Source: CBDDBU01 sp965226045
GTDB taxonomy: Bacteria; Pseudomonadota; Alphaproteobacteria; VGEJ01
Direction: 5' to 3'
Length of the DNA: 64,000 bases
Assembly (NCBI GenBank): GCA_965226045.1
Contig: CBDDBU010000024.1
Location: forward strand, 186,001-250,000
A model generated the notes under the pieces. That model was given only the letters and a program-made list of their open reading frames with translations, was not told where the DNA came from and ran no database searches. Shown here piece by piece: positions 42,869-51,795 of the stretch. The translations under genes and the position numbers were made by a program. Positions within the stretch are counted from its first letter, which is position 1. Every line of letters starts with the position of its first letter.

Positions 42869-43198
42869 CTAGGCCCTGGTTCGCGTTGTCGTGGCGGCGC
42901 TGGCCATTCCACCCGGGTTGGCGGCCGCCGATTTTCGTGCGCGCGGTTTGCGAGGCTGCTTTTCTAGCCTCGCGATCCGCGCGGCCAGCGCCTCGTTTTC
43001 CTCGCGCGCCCTGGCCGCCATTTCCTTCACCGCCTCGAACTCCTCGCGGGTTACCAGGTCCATGTTGGCGAGAATGCTCTCGAATTGCTCGCGCAGGCGG
43101 CCTTCGACCTCTCCGCGAGCGTCCCGCAATGTACCAATGGCGCCGGTCGCGAGCTTGGCGAGATCGTCGAGTAGACGATTCTGGCTCTGCATTGTCAT
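42869..43198 (-). CDS. UbiK-like accessory factor (BMFP domain)
   Basis: 109 residues from the second-choice ATG at 43198 (MTMQSQNRLLDDLAKLATGA). The BMFP pattern is VTREEFEAVKEMAARAREEN followed by LAARIARLEKQ, a coiled coil that trimerises. The family supports ubiquinone biosynthesis. The basic, alanine-rich tail (KPRARKSAAANPGG) is longer than usual. It is divergent from lgt. Confidence 0.88.
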   Translation of the reverse strand: MTMQSQNRLLDDLAKLATGAIGTLRDARGEVEGRLREQFESILANMDLVTREEFEAVKEMAARAREENEALAARIARLEKQPRKPRARKSAAANPGGMASAATTTRTRA

Positions 43199-43296
43199 GT
43201 TATGGGTGAAAGTCCGTCGGGGTTCAAGGGCGCTTCCTTGCGGGCGTGGGGGCCCATGCCTATAACCGCGCGGCGGCGAGCGGAGATCCACAGCGC

Positions 43297-44109
43297 ATGC
43301 TCTTCCTTCAAACACTGCCGATCATCGCCTACCCGGCGATCGATCCGGTGTTGCTCGAGATTGGGCCCCTGGCGATCCGCTGGTATGCACTCGCCTATGT
43401 CGCGGGGCTCATGCTGGGCTGGCGCTACGTCATTCGGCTGGCGCGGCGGGACGCCGAGGTGGCTTCGCGCCAGGACATCGATGAGTTCCTGGTCTGGGCG
43501 ATGCTGGGCATCGTCATCGGCGGCCGGCTCGGCTCGGTGTTGTTCTACCACCCCGCCTACTATCTCGATCATCCGCTGCAGATCCTCTTCATTTGGCAGG
43601 GCGGGATGGCGTTCCACGGCGGCCTTCTCGGCATAATCGCCGCGCTCGTTCTGTTCGCGCATCTGAGGCGATTGCCGCTGCTCGGTCTTGCCGACTTGAT
43701 CGCGTGCGCCGCGCCAATCGGGCTGTTTCTCGGGCGCCTCGCCAACTTCGTCAACGGCGAGCTTTACGGCCGGACGAGCCAAGCGCCGTGGGCGATGGTG
43801 TTTCCCCATGCGGGTGCCGAACCGCGCCACCCGAGCCAACTCTACGAAGCATTGCTCGAGGGGTTGGTGCTGTTCGTCCTCTTGTGGGCGATGGCGCGCC
43901 GCGGCGGCGTCAGGCGACGCCACGGCCTGCTCAGCGGCGTCTTTCTATGTGGCTACGCCATCGCGCGTGTGATCAGCGAGGTATTCCGCGCGCCCGATGC
44001 GCACATTGGCTTTCTCGTCGGCGGAATAACGATGGGGCAACTGCTTTCCTTGCCGATCCTCGTAGCCGGTGCGTACCTGATCGCGCGGGCTCGACCGGCG
44101 CTGTCGTGA
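43297..44109 (+). CDS. lgt: Prolipoprotein diacylglyceryl transferase
   Basis: 270 residues from the ATG at 43297. It transfers diacylglycerol from phosphatidylglycerol to the lipobox cysteine of prolipoproteins. Seven hydrophobic segments are visible. Signature segments are WYALAYVAGLMLGWRY, FHGGLLG, GRLANFVNGELYGR and HPSQLYEALLEG. The stop overlaps the next start (TGATG at 44107-44111), so lgt, the MidA-like gene and pgeF form an operon. Confidence 0.96.
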   Translation: MLFLQTLPIIAYPAIDPVLLEIGPLAIRWYALAYVAGLMLGWRYVIRLARRDAEVASRQDIDEFLVWAMLGIVIGGRLGSVLFYHPAYYLDHPLQILFIWQGGMAFHGGLLGIIAALVLFAHLRRLPLLGLADLIACAAPIGLFLGRLANFVNGELYGRTSQAPWAMVFPHAGAEPRHPSQLYEALLEGLVLFVLLWAMARRGGVRRRHGLLSGVFLCGYAIARVISEVFRAPDAHIGFLVGGITMGQLLSLPILVAGAYLIARARPALS

Positions 44110-45188
44110 TGAACGCGCTCGGGTGCCACCTGGTGGAGGTGATCCGCGAGCAGGGCCCCGTCACCATCGGGTACTACATGGCGGAAGCCTTGGGCCACCC
44201 CGTGCATGGCTACTACATGCGCCAGGACCCGATCGGCGCCGATGGCGATTTCATCACCGCACCGGAGATCAGCCAGACCTTCGGTGAACTTCTCGGTCTG
44301 TGGTCGGCCGCGGTGTGGAAATCGGGCGGTGCGTCGGTACCGATCCGGCTGGTCGAGCTTGGCCCCGGCCGCGGCACGCTGATGGCCGACGCGCTGCGCG
44401 CGCTCGCGCTCACGCCGCGTTTTCGCGAGAGCCTCGAGGTCCACCTGGTCGAGACCAGCCCTGCCCTCAGGGCCACACAGAAAGCGGCATTGGCCGAGGC
44501 CCATCCGGTCTGGCACCTGAGCTTCGCCGAGGTGCCCGACGGCCCCCTGATCGTGATTGCCAACGAGCTCTTCGATGCCCTGCCCATCCGTCAATTCCAG
44601 CGCTCGGTGGAGGGGTGGCATGAGCGCTTGGTCGGTCTCGATCGCCGGGGCGAGCATTTTCGCTATGTGTTGTCGCCGCCGATCCCACCCGCCGGCCTCA
44701 TCCCCCAAGAGCTCGTCCACGCGCCGCTCAATAGCGCCATCGAGATATGCCCCTCGGGCGAGGCTCTGGCGGCGGAAATCGCCGAGCGAGTCCAACGCTG
44801 CGGGGGCGCTGCCCTGTTCATCGACTACGGCGCCGCGGCGTCGGGCCCGCGCGATACCTTTCAGGCGGTGCGACGGCACGGCCGCCACCCGCCCCTGGAA
44901 GCGCCGGGCGAGGCCGATCTTGCGGCCCACGTCGATTTCGGCGCGCTCGCGCGGGCGGCGGCGGCGGCGGGCGCCGATATCCACGGCCCCCTCGAACAAG
45001 GGCTCCTTCTTGGCCGCCTCGGCATTCATGAGCGCGCCGAGGTCTTGGGGCGAACAGGCGGGCGCGAACGGCGAGAGGTCGCGTCAGGCGTCGCGCGCTT
45101 GATCGAGCCGGATCAGATGGGCAGCCTGTTCAAGGCGTTGGCAATTGTCCCCAGTGGCGCACCAACGCCACCCGGCTTCGAGACATGA
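44109..45188 (+). CDS. MidA/NDUFAF7 family SAM-dependent methyltransferase
   Basis: 359 residues. The family arginine-methylates a complex I subunit in mitochondria. The N-terminus GYYMAEALGHPVHGYYMRQD with GDFITAPEISQTFGELLGLW is diagnostic, and the SAM-binding motif is LVELGPGRGTLMADAL near residue 82. VIANELFDALPIRQFQ is the second conserved segment. The stop overlaps the pgeF start by four bases (ATGA). Confidence 0.93.
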   Translation: MNALGCHLVEVIREQGPVTIGYYMAEALGHPVHGYYMRQDPIGADGDFITAPEISQTFGELLGLWSAAVWKSGGASVPIRLVELGPGRGTLMADALRALALTPRFRESLEVHLVETSPALRATQKAALAEAHPVWHLSFAEVPDGPLIVIANELFDALPIRQFQRSVEGWHERLVGLDRRGEHFRYVLSPPIPPAGLIPQELVHAPLNSAIEICPSGEALAAEIAERVQRCGGAALFIDYGAAASGPRDTFQAVRRHGRHPPLEAPGEADLAAHVDFGALARAAAAAGADIHGPLEQGLLLGRLGIHERAEVLGRTGGRERREVASGVARLIEPDQMGSLFKALAIVPSGAPTPPGFET

Positions 45189-45955
45189 ACATGCTGAGAG
45201 CCGACGCGCTCGGGCAGCTGCCGCGCGTGCGCCACGCCTTCTTCACACGAGAGGGTGGCGTTTCCGGTGGCGTCTATGCCTCGCTCAACTGCGGCTACGG
45301 CTCAGGCGATGTCCACGAGCATGTCGCGACCAATCGTGTGCGAGCCAGCAAGCTCCTCGGTATCGACCCGGGCCGCCTGTGCACCGTCCGCCAGCACCAT
45401 GGAAGCGCGATCGTGGTCGTCGACCGCCCCTGGTTGCCGAGCGAGTCTCCGCGCGCGGACGCCATGGTGAGCAGCGTCCCGGGGGTTGCGTTGGGCGTGC
45501 TCGGCGCGGACTGCGCGGCAATTCTCCTCGCCGATCCCATAGCAGGCGTTATCGGCGCGGCCCACGCTGGCTGGCGCGGTGCGCTCGCCGGTATCGTGGT
45601 GAAGGTCGTGCAAGCGATGGTCGGCATGGGCGCCCGTCCCGACCGTATGGCGGCAGCGATCGGCCCCTGTATCGGCGCCGCGTCCTATGAGGTTGGGCCT
45701 GAGTTTCCAGCACCGTTCCTTGCGGAGGATGGCGCCAATCAGCACTTCTTCCGGGAGGCCAGCCGCCCGGGTTACTTCCTGTTCGACCTACGCGGCTTGG
45801 TCGGCGCCCAGCTCATCAACGCCGGCATCGGCCATACCACCGCGCTCGATGCCGACACGTTCGCCAACCCGGACACCTTCTTCAGCTACCGTCATGGACG
45901 CTCGAAGGGTGTACACAGCTATGGGCGTTCCCTTTCCGCCATCGCACTGGCGTGA
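45185..45955 (+). CDS. pgeF: Peptidoglycan editing factor PgeF (multicopper-like fold)
   Basis: 256 residues of the YfiH/LACC1 family, which hydrolyses misincorporated residues in peptidoglycan precursors. Metal and catalytic residues lie in VRQHHGSAIVVVD, LGVLGADCAAILLAD and GAAHAGWRGALAG, and IGPCIGAASYEVG follows. It is the third gene of the lgt operon. Confidence 0.93.
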   Translation: MNMLRADALGQLPRVRHAFFTREGGVSGGVYASLNCGYGSGDVHEHVATNRVRASKLLGIDPGRLCTVRQHHGSAIVVVDRPWLPSESPRADAMVSSVPGVALGVLGADCAAILLADPIAGVIGAAHAGWRGALAGIVVKVVQAMVGMGARPDRMAAAIGPCIGAASYEVGPEFPAPFLAEDGANQHFFREASRPGYFLFDLRGLVGAQLINAGIGHTTALDADTFANPDTFFSYRHGRSKGVHSYGRSLSAIALA

Positions 45956-45961
45956 ACCCCG

Positions 45962-46030
45962 ATGCCTTACCTGTTCATGTTCCTCGTTTTCTCCGTCCTC
46001 GGGCTGCTCGTCACCTGTGTCCTCATGTAG
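45962..46030 (+). CDS. Possible 22-residue membrane peptide
   Basis: Just after pgeF, ATG at 45962 opens MPYLFMFLVFSVLGLLVTCV plus two residues and stops at TAG. It would form a single membrane helix. It follows pgeF by six bases with no ribosome-binding site of its own, so it would need coupling. It could equally be chance. Confidence 0.25.
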   Translation: MPYLFMFLVFSVLGLLVTCVLM

Positions 46031-46129
46031 AGGCCCGCCACCGTTTACAGCCCCAGTGTGCCCTGATACATTCCACGCGCGGCGAGCTGCGGCTCGGGCC
46101 GTCCACAGTCAAGAAAAGCGCACGATGCC

Positions 46130-47062
46130 ATGAAGTTGGTCGCCGGCAACGCTAACCGGCCGCTCGCGGACGCCATTGCCACCGTGCTGGCAGCGCCGAT
46201 CACGAACGCGAGCATCCGCCGCTTCGCCGACATGGAAGTGTTCGTGGAGATCCTCGAAAACGTCCGCGGTGAGGACGTTTTCGTGCTGCAGCCGATCTCC
46301 TACCCGGCCAACGACAACCTCATGGAGCTCTTGGTCTCGATCGACGCCCTGCGGCGCGCGTCGGCCCGGCGCATCACCGCCGTGCTCCCCTACTTCGGCT
46401 ACGCCCGTCAAGATCGGAAGCCAGGGCCGCGAACGCCGATTTCCGCCAAGCTGGTCGCCAATCTGATCACCACGGCGGGCGCTGACCGGGTATTGACCCT
46501 CGACCTGCATGCCGGCCAGATCCAAGGCTTCTTCGACATTCCCACCGACAACCTGTTCGGCGCGCCGGTCATCATCAAGGACATACTCGATAGCTACGGC
46601 AAGAAGGATATTCTGATCGTCTCGCCCGACGTCGGCGGCGTCGTGCGGGCCCGCGCCATCGCCCGCCGGCTCGACGCTGGCCTCGCGATCATCGACAAGC
46701 GCCGCGAACGCGCCGGCGTCTCGGAGGTGATGAACATTATCGGCGAGGTCGCCGGCCAGCACTGTATTATGGTCGACGATATCGTCGACTCGGCGGGGAC
46801 CTTGTGCAACGCCGCCGATGCGCTGGTGGCCGCCGGAGCCAAGACCGTCGCCGCCTACGTAACTCACGGCGTGCTCTCTGGGGGCTCGGTTTCGAGAGTG
46901 GCAAGCTCGGCTCTGGAAGAGTTGGTGATCACCGATACCATCCTCGCGACCGACGCTGTTCGCGTCGCCCCCAACGTGCGGCGTATCTCCATCGCGCCCC
47001 TGATGGGCGAGGCCATCCGGCGCATTAGCGCAGAACAATCGGTCTCAAGCCTATTCGACTAG
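46130..47062 (+). CDS. prs: Ribose-phosphate pyrophosphokinase
   Basis: 310 residues. It makes PRPP from ribose 5-phosphate and ATP for nucleotide, histidine and tryptophan synthesis. Conserved segments are YFGYARQDRKPGPRTPISAK (ATP flexible loop), LTLDLHAGQIQGFFDIPTDN, and the PRPP-binding loop CIMVDDIVDSAGTLCNAADA near residue 215. Confidence 0.97.
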   Translation: MKLVAGNANRPLADAIATVLAAPITNASIRRFADMEVFVEILENVRGEDVFVLQPISYPANDNLMELLVSIDALRRASARRITAVLPYFGYARQDRKPGPRTPISAKLVANLITTAGADRVLTLDLHAGQIQGFFDIPTDNLFGAPVIIKDILDSYGKKDILIVSPDVGGVVRARAIARRLDAGLAIIDKRRERAGVSEVMNIIGEVAGQHCIMVDDIVDSAGTLCNAADALVAAGAKTVAAYVTHGVLSGGSVSRVASSALEELVITDTILATDAVRVAPNVRRISIAPLMGEAIRRISAEQSVSSLFD

Positions 47063-47099
47063 ACGCCGCCCGGCACGATCGCCGGCAAAGGAGTTCCAG

Positions 47100-47783
47100 A
47101 TGCAGGAAATAACGAGCTTTATCGCCGAAATTCGCGACCAAGGCGGACGCGGACGGGCGCGCGAAACCCGGCGCGCCGGTCGCGTGCCCGCCATCGTCTA
47201 CGGTGGCCGGGGAGATCCCGTGATGATCAGCGTCGGTCTCGCCGAACTCGCGCGGGCAATGGACGTTGGCGGATTCACTAATCGGCTCTACGACCTTGTG
47301 GTCGCGGGCGAAAAGCAACGAGTCTTGCCGCGCGAGGTCCAACTCGACCCGGTCTCCGACATCCCGTTGCACGTCGATTTCCTGCGCCTCAGCGCCGACG
47401 CCGAGATCACCATCATGGTGCCGACGGAGTTCATCAATGAGGAGGAGGCGCCAGGTATCAAGCGCGGTGGCGTGATCAACGTGGTCCGCCACCAGATCGA
47501 AGTGCGGTGCCGAGCCGATGCGATTCCCGAGATCATCACCATTGATCTCACCGGCTTTGACATCGGCGATTCGATCCACATGAGCCACGTCAGCCTAGCC
47601 GACGGCGTGGACCCGACGATCACCGATCGTGATTTCACGATCGCCACGATCGCCGCACCGACCGTCTTCGTGGAAGAGGTCGAAGAGACAGAGGAAGAGA
47701 CCGATCTCGAAGGCGACGCGCTTGAGGGCGAAGGCGAGGGCGAGGGCGCCGGCGCCGAGGACGCCGACGCGAACGAGGAATAA
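47100..47783 (+). CDS. rplY: 50S ribosomal protein L25/general stress protein Ctc
   Basis: 227 residues from an ATG with AAAGGAG upstream. The N-terminal L25 domain (ETRRAGRVPAIVYGGRGDPV) binds 5S rRNA and is followed by the TL5/Ctc beta domain (VEVRCRADAIPE-like: IEVRCRADAIPEIITIDLTG, SIHMSHVSLADG). The C-terminus is very acidic (EEVEETEEETDLEGDALEGE and repeats of GE). It lies 7 bases before pth, the usual gene order. Confidence 0.96.
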   Translation: MQEITSFIAEIRDQGGRGRARETRRAGRVPAIVYGGRGDPVMISVGLAELARAMDVGGFTNRLYDLVVAGEKQRVLPREVQLDPVSDIPLHVDFLRLSADAEITIMVPTEFINEEEAPGIKRGGVINVVRHQIEVRCRADAIPEIITIDLTGFDIGDSIHMSHVSLADGVDPTITDRDFTIATIAAPTVFVEEVEETEEETDLEGDALEGEGEGEGAGAEDADANEE

Positions 47784-47789
47784 GCCTTC

Positions 47790-48443
47790 ATGATGCTCCT
47801 GGTAGGCCTGGGAAATCCCGGGCGGGAGCACGCCGGCCATCGGCACAACGTCGGCTTCATGGTGGTGGATGCGATCATCGACCGTTTTGGGTTGGGGGCG
47901 CCGAAACGGCGCTTTCATGGCGCCGTCGCCGAGGGCCGGATCGACGGCGCCAGGGTTCTCGCGCTGAAACCGCTAACTTGGATGAACCGCTCCGGCATCG
48001 CGGTACTCGAGGCGGCGCGCTATTACCGGCTGACGGCCGCCGAGGTCATCGTCTTCCACGACGAACTCGACCTGCGGCCCGGCAAGATCCGAGTAAAACG
48101 CGGCGGCGGCAGTGCTGGCCATAACGGATTGCGCGATATCGACCGCCACCTCGGCAGTGATTACCGGCGCGTGCGCATCGGGATCGGTCATCCAGGAAAC
48201 CGCGACAATGTCATGCCCTATGTTCTCCACGACTTCTCCAAAGCCGACCACGAGTGGCTCGACGAGGCATTGGCGGGGATCTCGGCGGCCGCGCCGCTGC
48301 TGGTCGCCGACGATGACCCTGGTTTCATGACCAAGGTGGCCCTTTTGGTCGGCCCGCCACCCCGCAAAACGCCTCCCCCATCGGCGGCCTTGCCCGATGG
48401 GGCCGGAGCCGGCTCCACGCCAACCCCCGACGAGGACGATTGA
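47790..48443 (+). CDS. pth: Peptidyl-tRNA hydrolase
   Basis: 217 residues; releases tRNA from peptidyl-tRNA that dropped off the ribosome. The N-terminus MLLVGLGNPGREHAGHRHNV with the catalytic histidine region GFMVVDAI is typical, followed by FHDELDLRPGKIRVKRGGGS and AGHNGLRDIDRHLGSDYRRV. The first ATG (47790) or the second (47793) could start. The stop overlaps the start of ychF (TGATG). Confidence 0.96.
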   Translation: MMLLVGLGNPGREHAGHRHNVGFMVVDAIIDRFGLGAPKRRFHGAVAEGRIDGARVLALKPLTWMNRSGIAVLEAARYYRLTAAEVIVFHDELDLRPGKIRVKRGGGSAGHNGLRDIDRHLGSDYRRVRIGIGHPGNRDNVMPYVLHDFSKADHEWLDEALAGISAAAPLLVADDDPGFMTKVALLVGPPPRKTPPPSAALPDGAGAGSTPTPDEDD

Positions 48444-49543
48444 TGGGCTTTCGCTGCGGCATTGTTGGCCTACCCAACGTCGGCAAGTCGACGCTGTTCA
48501 ATGCCCTGACCATGACCCAGGCGGCCACGGCGGCTAACTATCCCTTTACCACCATCGAACCCAACGTCGGCCAAGTCGCGGCGCCCGACACGCGGCTTGG
48601 CCATCTGGCTGATATCACCGGGTCACCGCGAATCATTCACGCCCAGCTCGGCTTCATCGACATCGCCGGCCTCGTGCGAGGGGCGAGCAAGGGTGAAGGC
48701 CTCGGCAATCAGTTCCTCGGCCACATTCGCGAGGTCGACGCGATCGTCCACCTCCTGCGCTGCTTTGAGGACCCGGAGGTGAGTCACGTCCACGCCGTGG
48801 TCGATCCCGTGTCCGACGCCGACGTCGTCGCGACCGAACTCATGCTCGCCGATCTACAGTTCCTCGAACGCCGTCACGAGGCACTCGCCAAGCGGTTCCG
48901 GGGCGGCGACAAAGAAGCCCGCGTCGAGCTCGAGGCCCTAGAAGGCGCGCTTGAGGAGCTGCGCCGAGGTCGGCCGCTCCGCGATTTGCCGGCCGAGAAA
49001 AGGCAAGCCCCCGCCTTGCGTGCGCTCAACCTGCTTTCCGCCAAAGCCGAGCTCTTGGTCTGCAATGTCGAGGAGGCGGCCGCCGCTCTCGGCAACGCCC
49101 ATTCGCACGCCGTCGAGGCCTACGCGCTTCAACGGGGCTTGCCAGCACTGACCGTATCGGCGGCTCTCGAGGGCGACATCGCATCGCTTGACGACCCCGA
49201 CGAGCGCGCCGCGTTCCTCGCCGACGCTGGCCTCCCCGCGTCCGGCCTTGAACGCCTCATCGCCACAGGTTATCGCCTGCTCGATCTCACCACCTTCTTC
49301 ACCGCCGGCGAGACCGAAGTCCGCGCCTGGACCATTCCCGCCGGCGCCTCGGCGGTCGAGGCGGCCGGCCAGGTTCACGCCGACATGGCGCGTGGCTTCA
49401 TTCGTGCGGAAACCATCGATTGGCAGGAACTAATCGCCTGCGGTGGAGAGGTAGGCGCCCGCGATACCGGCAAGCTTCGTCTCGAGGGCCGCGACTATGT
49501 CGTCCGCGACGGCGAGGTGTTGCGGTTTCGATTCAGCGTCTAA
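48443..49543 (+). CDS. ychF: Redox-regulated ATPase YchF
   Basis: 366 residues from the ATG at 48443, an Obg-like P-loop protein that prefers ATP. G1 is GLPNVGKST (residues 8-16), the switch region has NYPFTTIEPNVG, and FIDIAGLVRGASKGEGLGNQ is the G3 segment. The TGS-like C-terminal domain contains FFTAGETEVRAWTIPAGASA and HADMARGFIRAETIDWQELI. Coupled to pth. Confidence 0.97.
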   Translation: MGFRCGIVGLPNVGKSTLFNALTMTQAATAANYPFTTIEPNVGQVAAPDTRLGHLADITGSPRIIHAQLGFIDIAGLVRGASKGEGLGNQFLGHIREVDAIVHLLRCFEDPEVSHVHAVVDPVSDADVVATELMLADLQFLERRHEALAKRFRGGDKEARVELEALEGALEELRRGRPLRDLPAEKRQAPALRALNLLSAKAELLVCNVEEAAAALGNAHSHAVEAYALQRGLPALTVSAALEGDIASLDDPDERAAFLADAGLPASGLERLIATGYRLLDLTTFFTAGETEVRAWTIPAGASAVEAAGQVHADMARGFIRAETIDWQELIACGGEVGARDTGKLRLEGRDYVVRDGEVLRFRFSV

Positions 49544-49603
49544 GTAGGGTCCGAGCCGGCGCCGGTGTATAGTCCGCTCGACCAAGGGCACAGGGAGGAA
49601 ACC

Positions 49604-50275
49604 ATGGGCGAGTCGATAACCCTGACGGCCGAGGGCGGACATCGGTTCGACGCCTATTTGGCCAAGGCGGCGGGCGACGTCAAAGGGCGGCTCGTCGTGT
49701 TCCAAGAGATTTTTGGCGTCAACAACCATATCCGCAACGTCTGCGACCGTTTCGCGGCCGACGGATACACCTCGCTCGCGCCGGCGCTATTCGACCGCGC
49801 CGAGCGCAACGTCGAACTGGGCTACACCGCCGAAACCATGGAACAGGGCCGTGCGCTGCGCGCGCGCATCGAATGGGACGACACGACCCGCGATGCTCGC
49901 GCCGCGATCGATCATCTGCGCGGCGAGGGCCCGGTCGGTGTCATCGGCTATTGCTGGGGCGGCTCGGTGGTATGGCTCGCGGCCTGCCGCATCGAAGGTT
50001 TGGCTTGCGCTTCGGGCTACTACGGCGCCCAGGTCGCGATGTTCAACGACGAGCAGCCGAAGTGCTCGACCATGCTCCACTTCGGCGAGCACGATCCCTT
50101 TATCCCGCTAGACGACGTCGAGAAGGTTCGCGCCGCGCATCCCGATGTTACGGTCCATGTGTACAAGGGCGCCGACCACGGGTTCGAGTGCGACGAGCGC
50201 GCCACCTATGACGAGGCGAGCCGCGATCTGGCCCGCGCCCGCAGCTTGGCGCTGTTCGCGCAGCACATGAGCTGA
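49604..50275 (+). CDS. Dienelactone hydrolase family protein
   Basis: 223 residues from the ATG at 49604 with AGGGAGGAA upstream. Alpha/beta hydrolase: VVFQEIFGVNNHIRNVCDRF near the N-terminus, the nucleophile elbow GVIGYCWGGSVVWLA with the catalytic cysteine near residue 113, aspartate in FGEHDPFIPLDDV, and histidine in KGADHGFECDERATY. The natural substrate is unknown; dienelactone is the family type. Confidence 0.92.
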   Translation: MGESITLTAEGGHRFDAYLAKAAGDVKGRLVVFQEIFGVNNHIRNVCDRFAADGYTSLAPALFDRAERNVELGYTAETMEQGRALRARIEWDDTTRDARAAIDHLRGEGPVGVIGYCWGGSVVWLAACRIEGLACASGYYGAQVAMFNDEQPKCSTMLHFGEHDPFIPLDDVEKVRAAHPDVTVHVYKGADHGFECDERATYDEASRDLARARSLALFAQHMS

Positions 50276-50303
50276 GCCGAACGGCCCGACGGCCCGTCGA
50301 CCT

Positions 50304-50831
50304 TTATTCGCCCTCGAAGGCGCACAGCGCGGTGACCGCGTGGCCGGCGTCCTCGAGCCGCCGCCGACCGCCGAGGTCGGGCAGATCGATGACGAAAGCG
50401 CAGCCGACAATGTGGCCGCCGGCCTGCTCGATCAATTGTATCGCCGCCGCCGCCGTACCGCCGGTGGCGATCAGGTCGTCGATCAGGAGTATCCGCTCGC
50501 CGGCGGCTACGGCGTCGGTGTGAATTTCGACGCGATCAACGCCGTATTCCAGCTCATAATCCTGCCCGATAGTCGTCCACGGCAACTTGCCCTTTTTTCG
50601 CACCGGTACGAAGCCGCTTCGCAGGTGATCCGCGACCGCGCCGCCAAGAATGAAGCCGCGCGCCTCGATGCCGGCAACCTTATCGATGGGCCGGTCGGCG
50701 TACGACGCGACCAAACGTTCGATGGTGAGGCTAAATCCCTGTGGATCGAGCAGCAGCGTCGTGATGTCGCGGAACATAATCCCAGGTTTGGGATAATCGG
50801 GGATCGTGCGAATCCGAGACTTGATCGGCAT
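50304..50831 (-). CDS. apt: Adenine phosphoribosyltransferase
   Basis: 175 residues; converts adenine and PRPP to AMP. The N-terminal IRTIPDYPKPGIMFRDITTL is diagnostic, KVAGIEARGFILGGAVADHL follows, and the PRPP loop is ILLIDDLIATGGTAAAAIQL. It lies 13 bases downstream of mtnP, which releases adenine, so the two form a salvage unit. Confidence 0.96.
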   Translation of the reverse strand: MPIKSRIRTIPDYPKPGIMFRDITTLLLDPQGFSLTIERLVASYADRPIDKVAGIEARGFILGGAVADHLRSGFVPVRKKGKLPWTTIGQDYELEYGVDRVEIHTDAVAAGERILLIDDLIATGGTAAAAIQLIEQAGGHIVGCAFVIDLPDLGGRRRLEDAGHAVTALCAFEGE

Positions 50832-50844
50832 CGCCTGAGCGACC

Positions 50845-51726
50845 TTAGTTGGCCGCCAAAACGCGCCCGGCGACCGCGTCCAAGTCGGCGAGCATCGCCA
50901 GTTCGCGAGCCTCGGGGGGCGTGATCAGCGCGCTGTCGAGCGCCCGATCGCAGCCATGGGGGCAGGCGCGAGGGCGCGTCGCGAGGGCTGGCGCGACACC
51001 CTTGATCAGTCCTCGCGCCTTGTCGCCATTGTCGGTCAGCACGCGAATGATATCGGCGACTTGGACGTGGTCGTGGTCGGGATGCCAGCAATCGAAGTCT
51101 GTGACCATGGCGACGGTCGCATAGCAAAGTTCGGCCTCGCGGGCGAGCTTGGCCTCCGGCATATTGGTCATGCCAATGACCGCACAGTCCCACGATCGAT
51201 AGAGGTTGGACTCGGCCAGACTTGAGAACTGCGGCCCTTCCATCACCATGTAGGTGCCACCCCGAGCCACCGGCACCTCGGCGCCCCGCGCCGCACGCTC
51301 AAGTGCATCGCCAAGTCGGGCGCAGACCGGATGCGCCATCGAGACATGAGCCACCATTCCGGGCCCGAAGAAGGATTTCTGGCGGGCGAAAGTGCGGTCG
51401 ATGAACTGGTCGACGATGACGAAGGTGCCCGGCGGCAACTCCTCTCGAAACGAGCCCACCGCACTCAACGAGATCACATCGGTGACGCCAACCCGCTTGA
51501 GAGCGTCGATATTGGCGCGATAGTTGACATCGCTCGGCGAAAGTCGATGGCCGCGACCGTGTCGGGGCAGGAAAACCAGCCGCTGGCCATCGAGCTCGCC
51601 AAACAGCAGTTCATCGGAAGGCGCGCCGAATGGCGATCGCACCTGCCGCCAGTGCGGATTTTCCAGTCCATCGATGTCGTAGACGCCGCTCCCGCCGAGC
51701 ACACCTACAACCGCTTGATACGTCAT
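50845..51726 (-). CDS. mtnP: S-methyl-5'-thioadenosine phosphorylase
   Basis: About 293 residues from the ATG at 51726; an upstream start at 51747 would add seven. It phosphorolyses methylthioadenosine to adenine and methylthioribose-1-phosphate. Motifs: VVGVLGGSGVYDIDGL, VFLPRHGRGHRLSPSDVNYR, EGPQFSSLAESNLYRSWDCA and VIGMTNMPEAKLAREAELCY. Its product adenine is the substrate of the following apt. Confidence 0.94.
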   Translation of the reverse strand: MTYQAVVGVLGGSGVYDIDGLENPHWRQVRSPFGAPSDELLFGELDGQRLVFLPRHGRGHRLSPSDVNYRANIDALKRVGVTDVISLSAVGSFREELPPGTFVIVDQFIDRTFARQKSFFGPGMVAHVSMAHPVCARLGDALERAARGAEVPVARGGTYMVMEGPQFSSLAESNLYRSWDCAVIGMTNMPEAKLAREAELCYATVAMVTDFDCWHPDHDHVQVADIIRVLTDNGDKARGLIKGVAPALATRPRACPHGCDRALDSALITPPEARELAMLADLDAVAGRVLAAN

Positions 51727-51795
51727 CTTGATGTCCGTGCCCGCCACGCCATTCGCGCGGCCAGTGCCACGGCTGCGAGCTTGGCCGCGCCGCCG

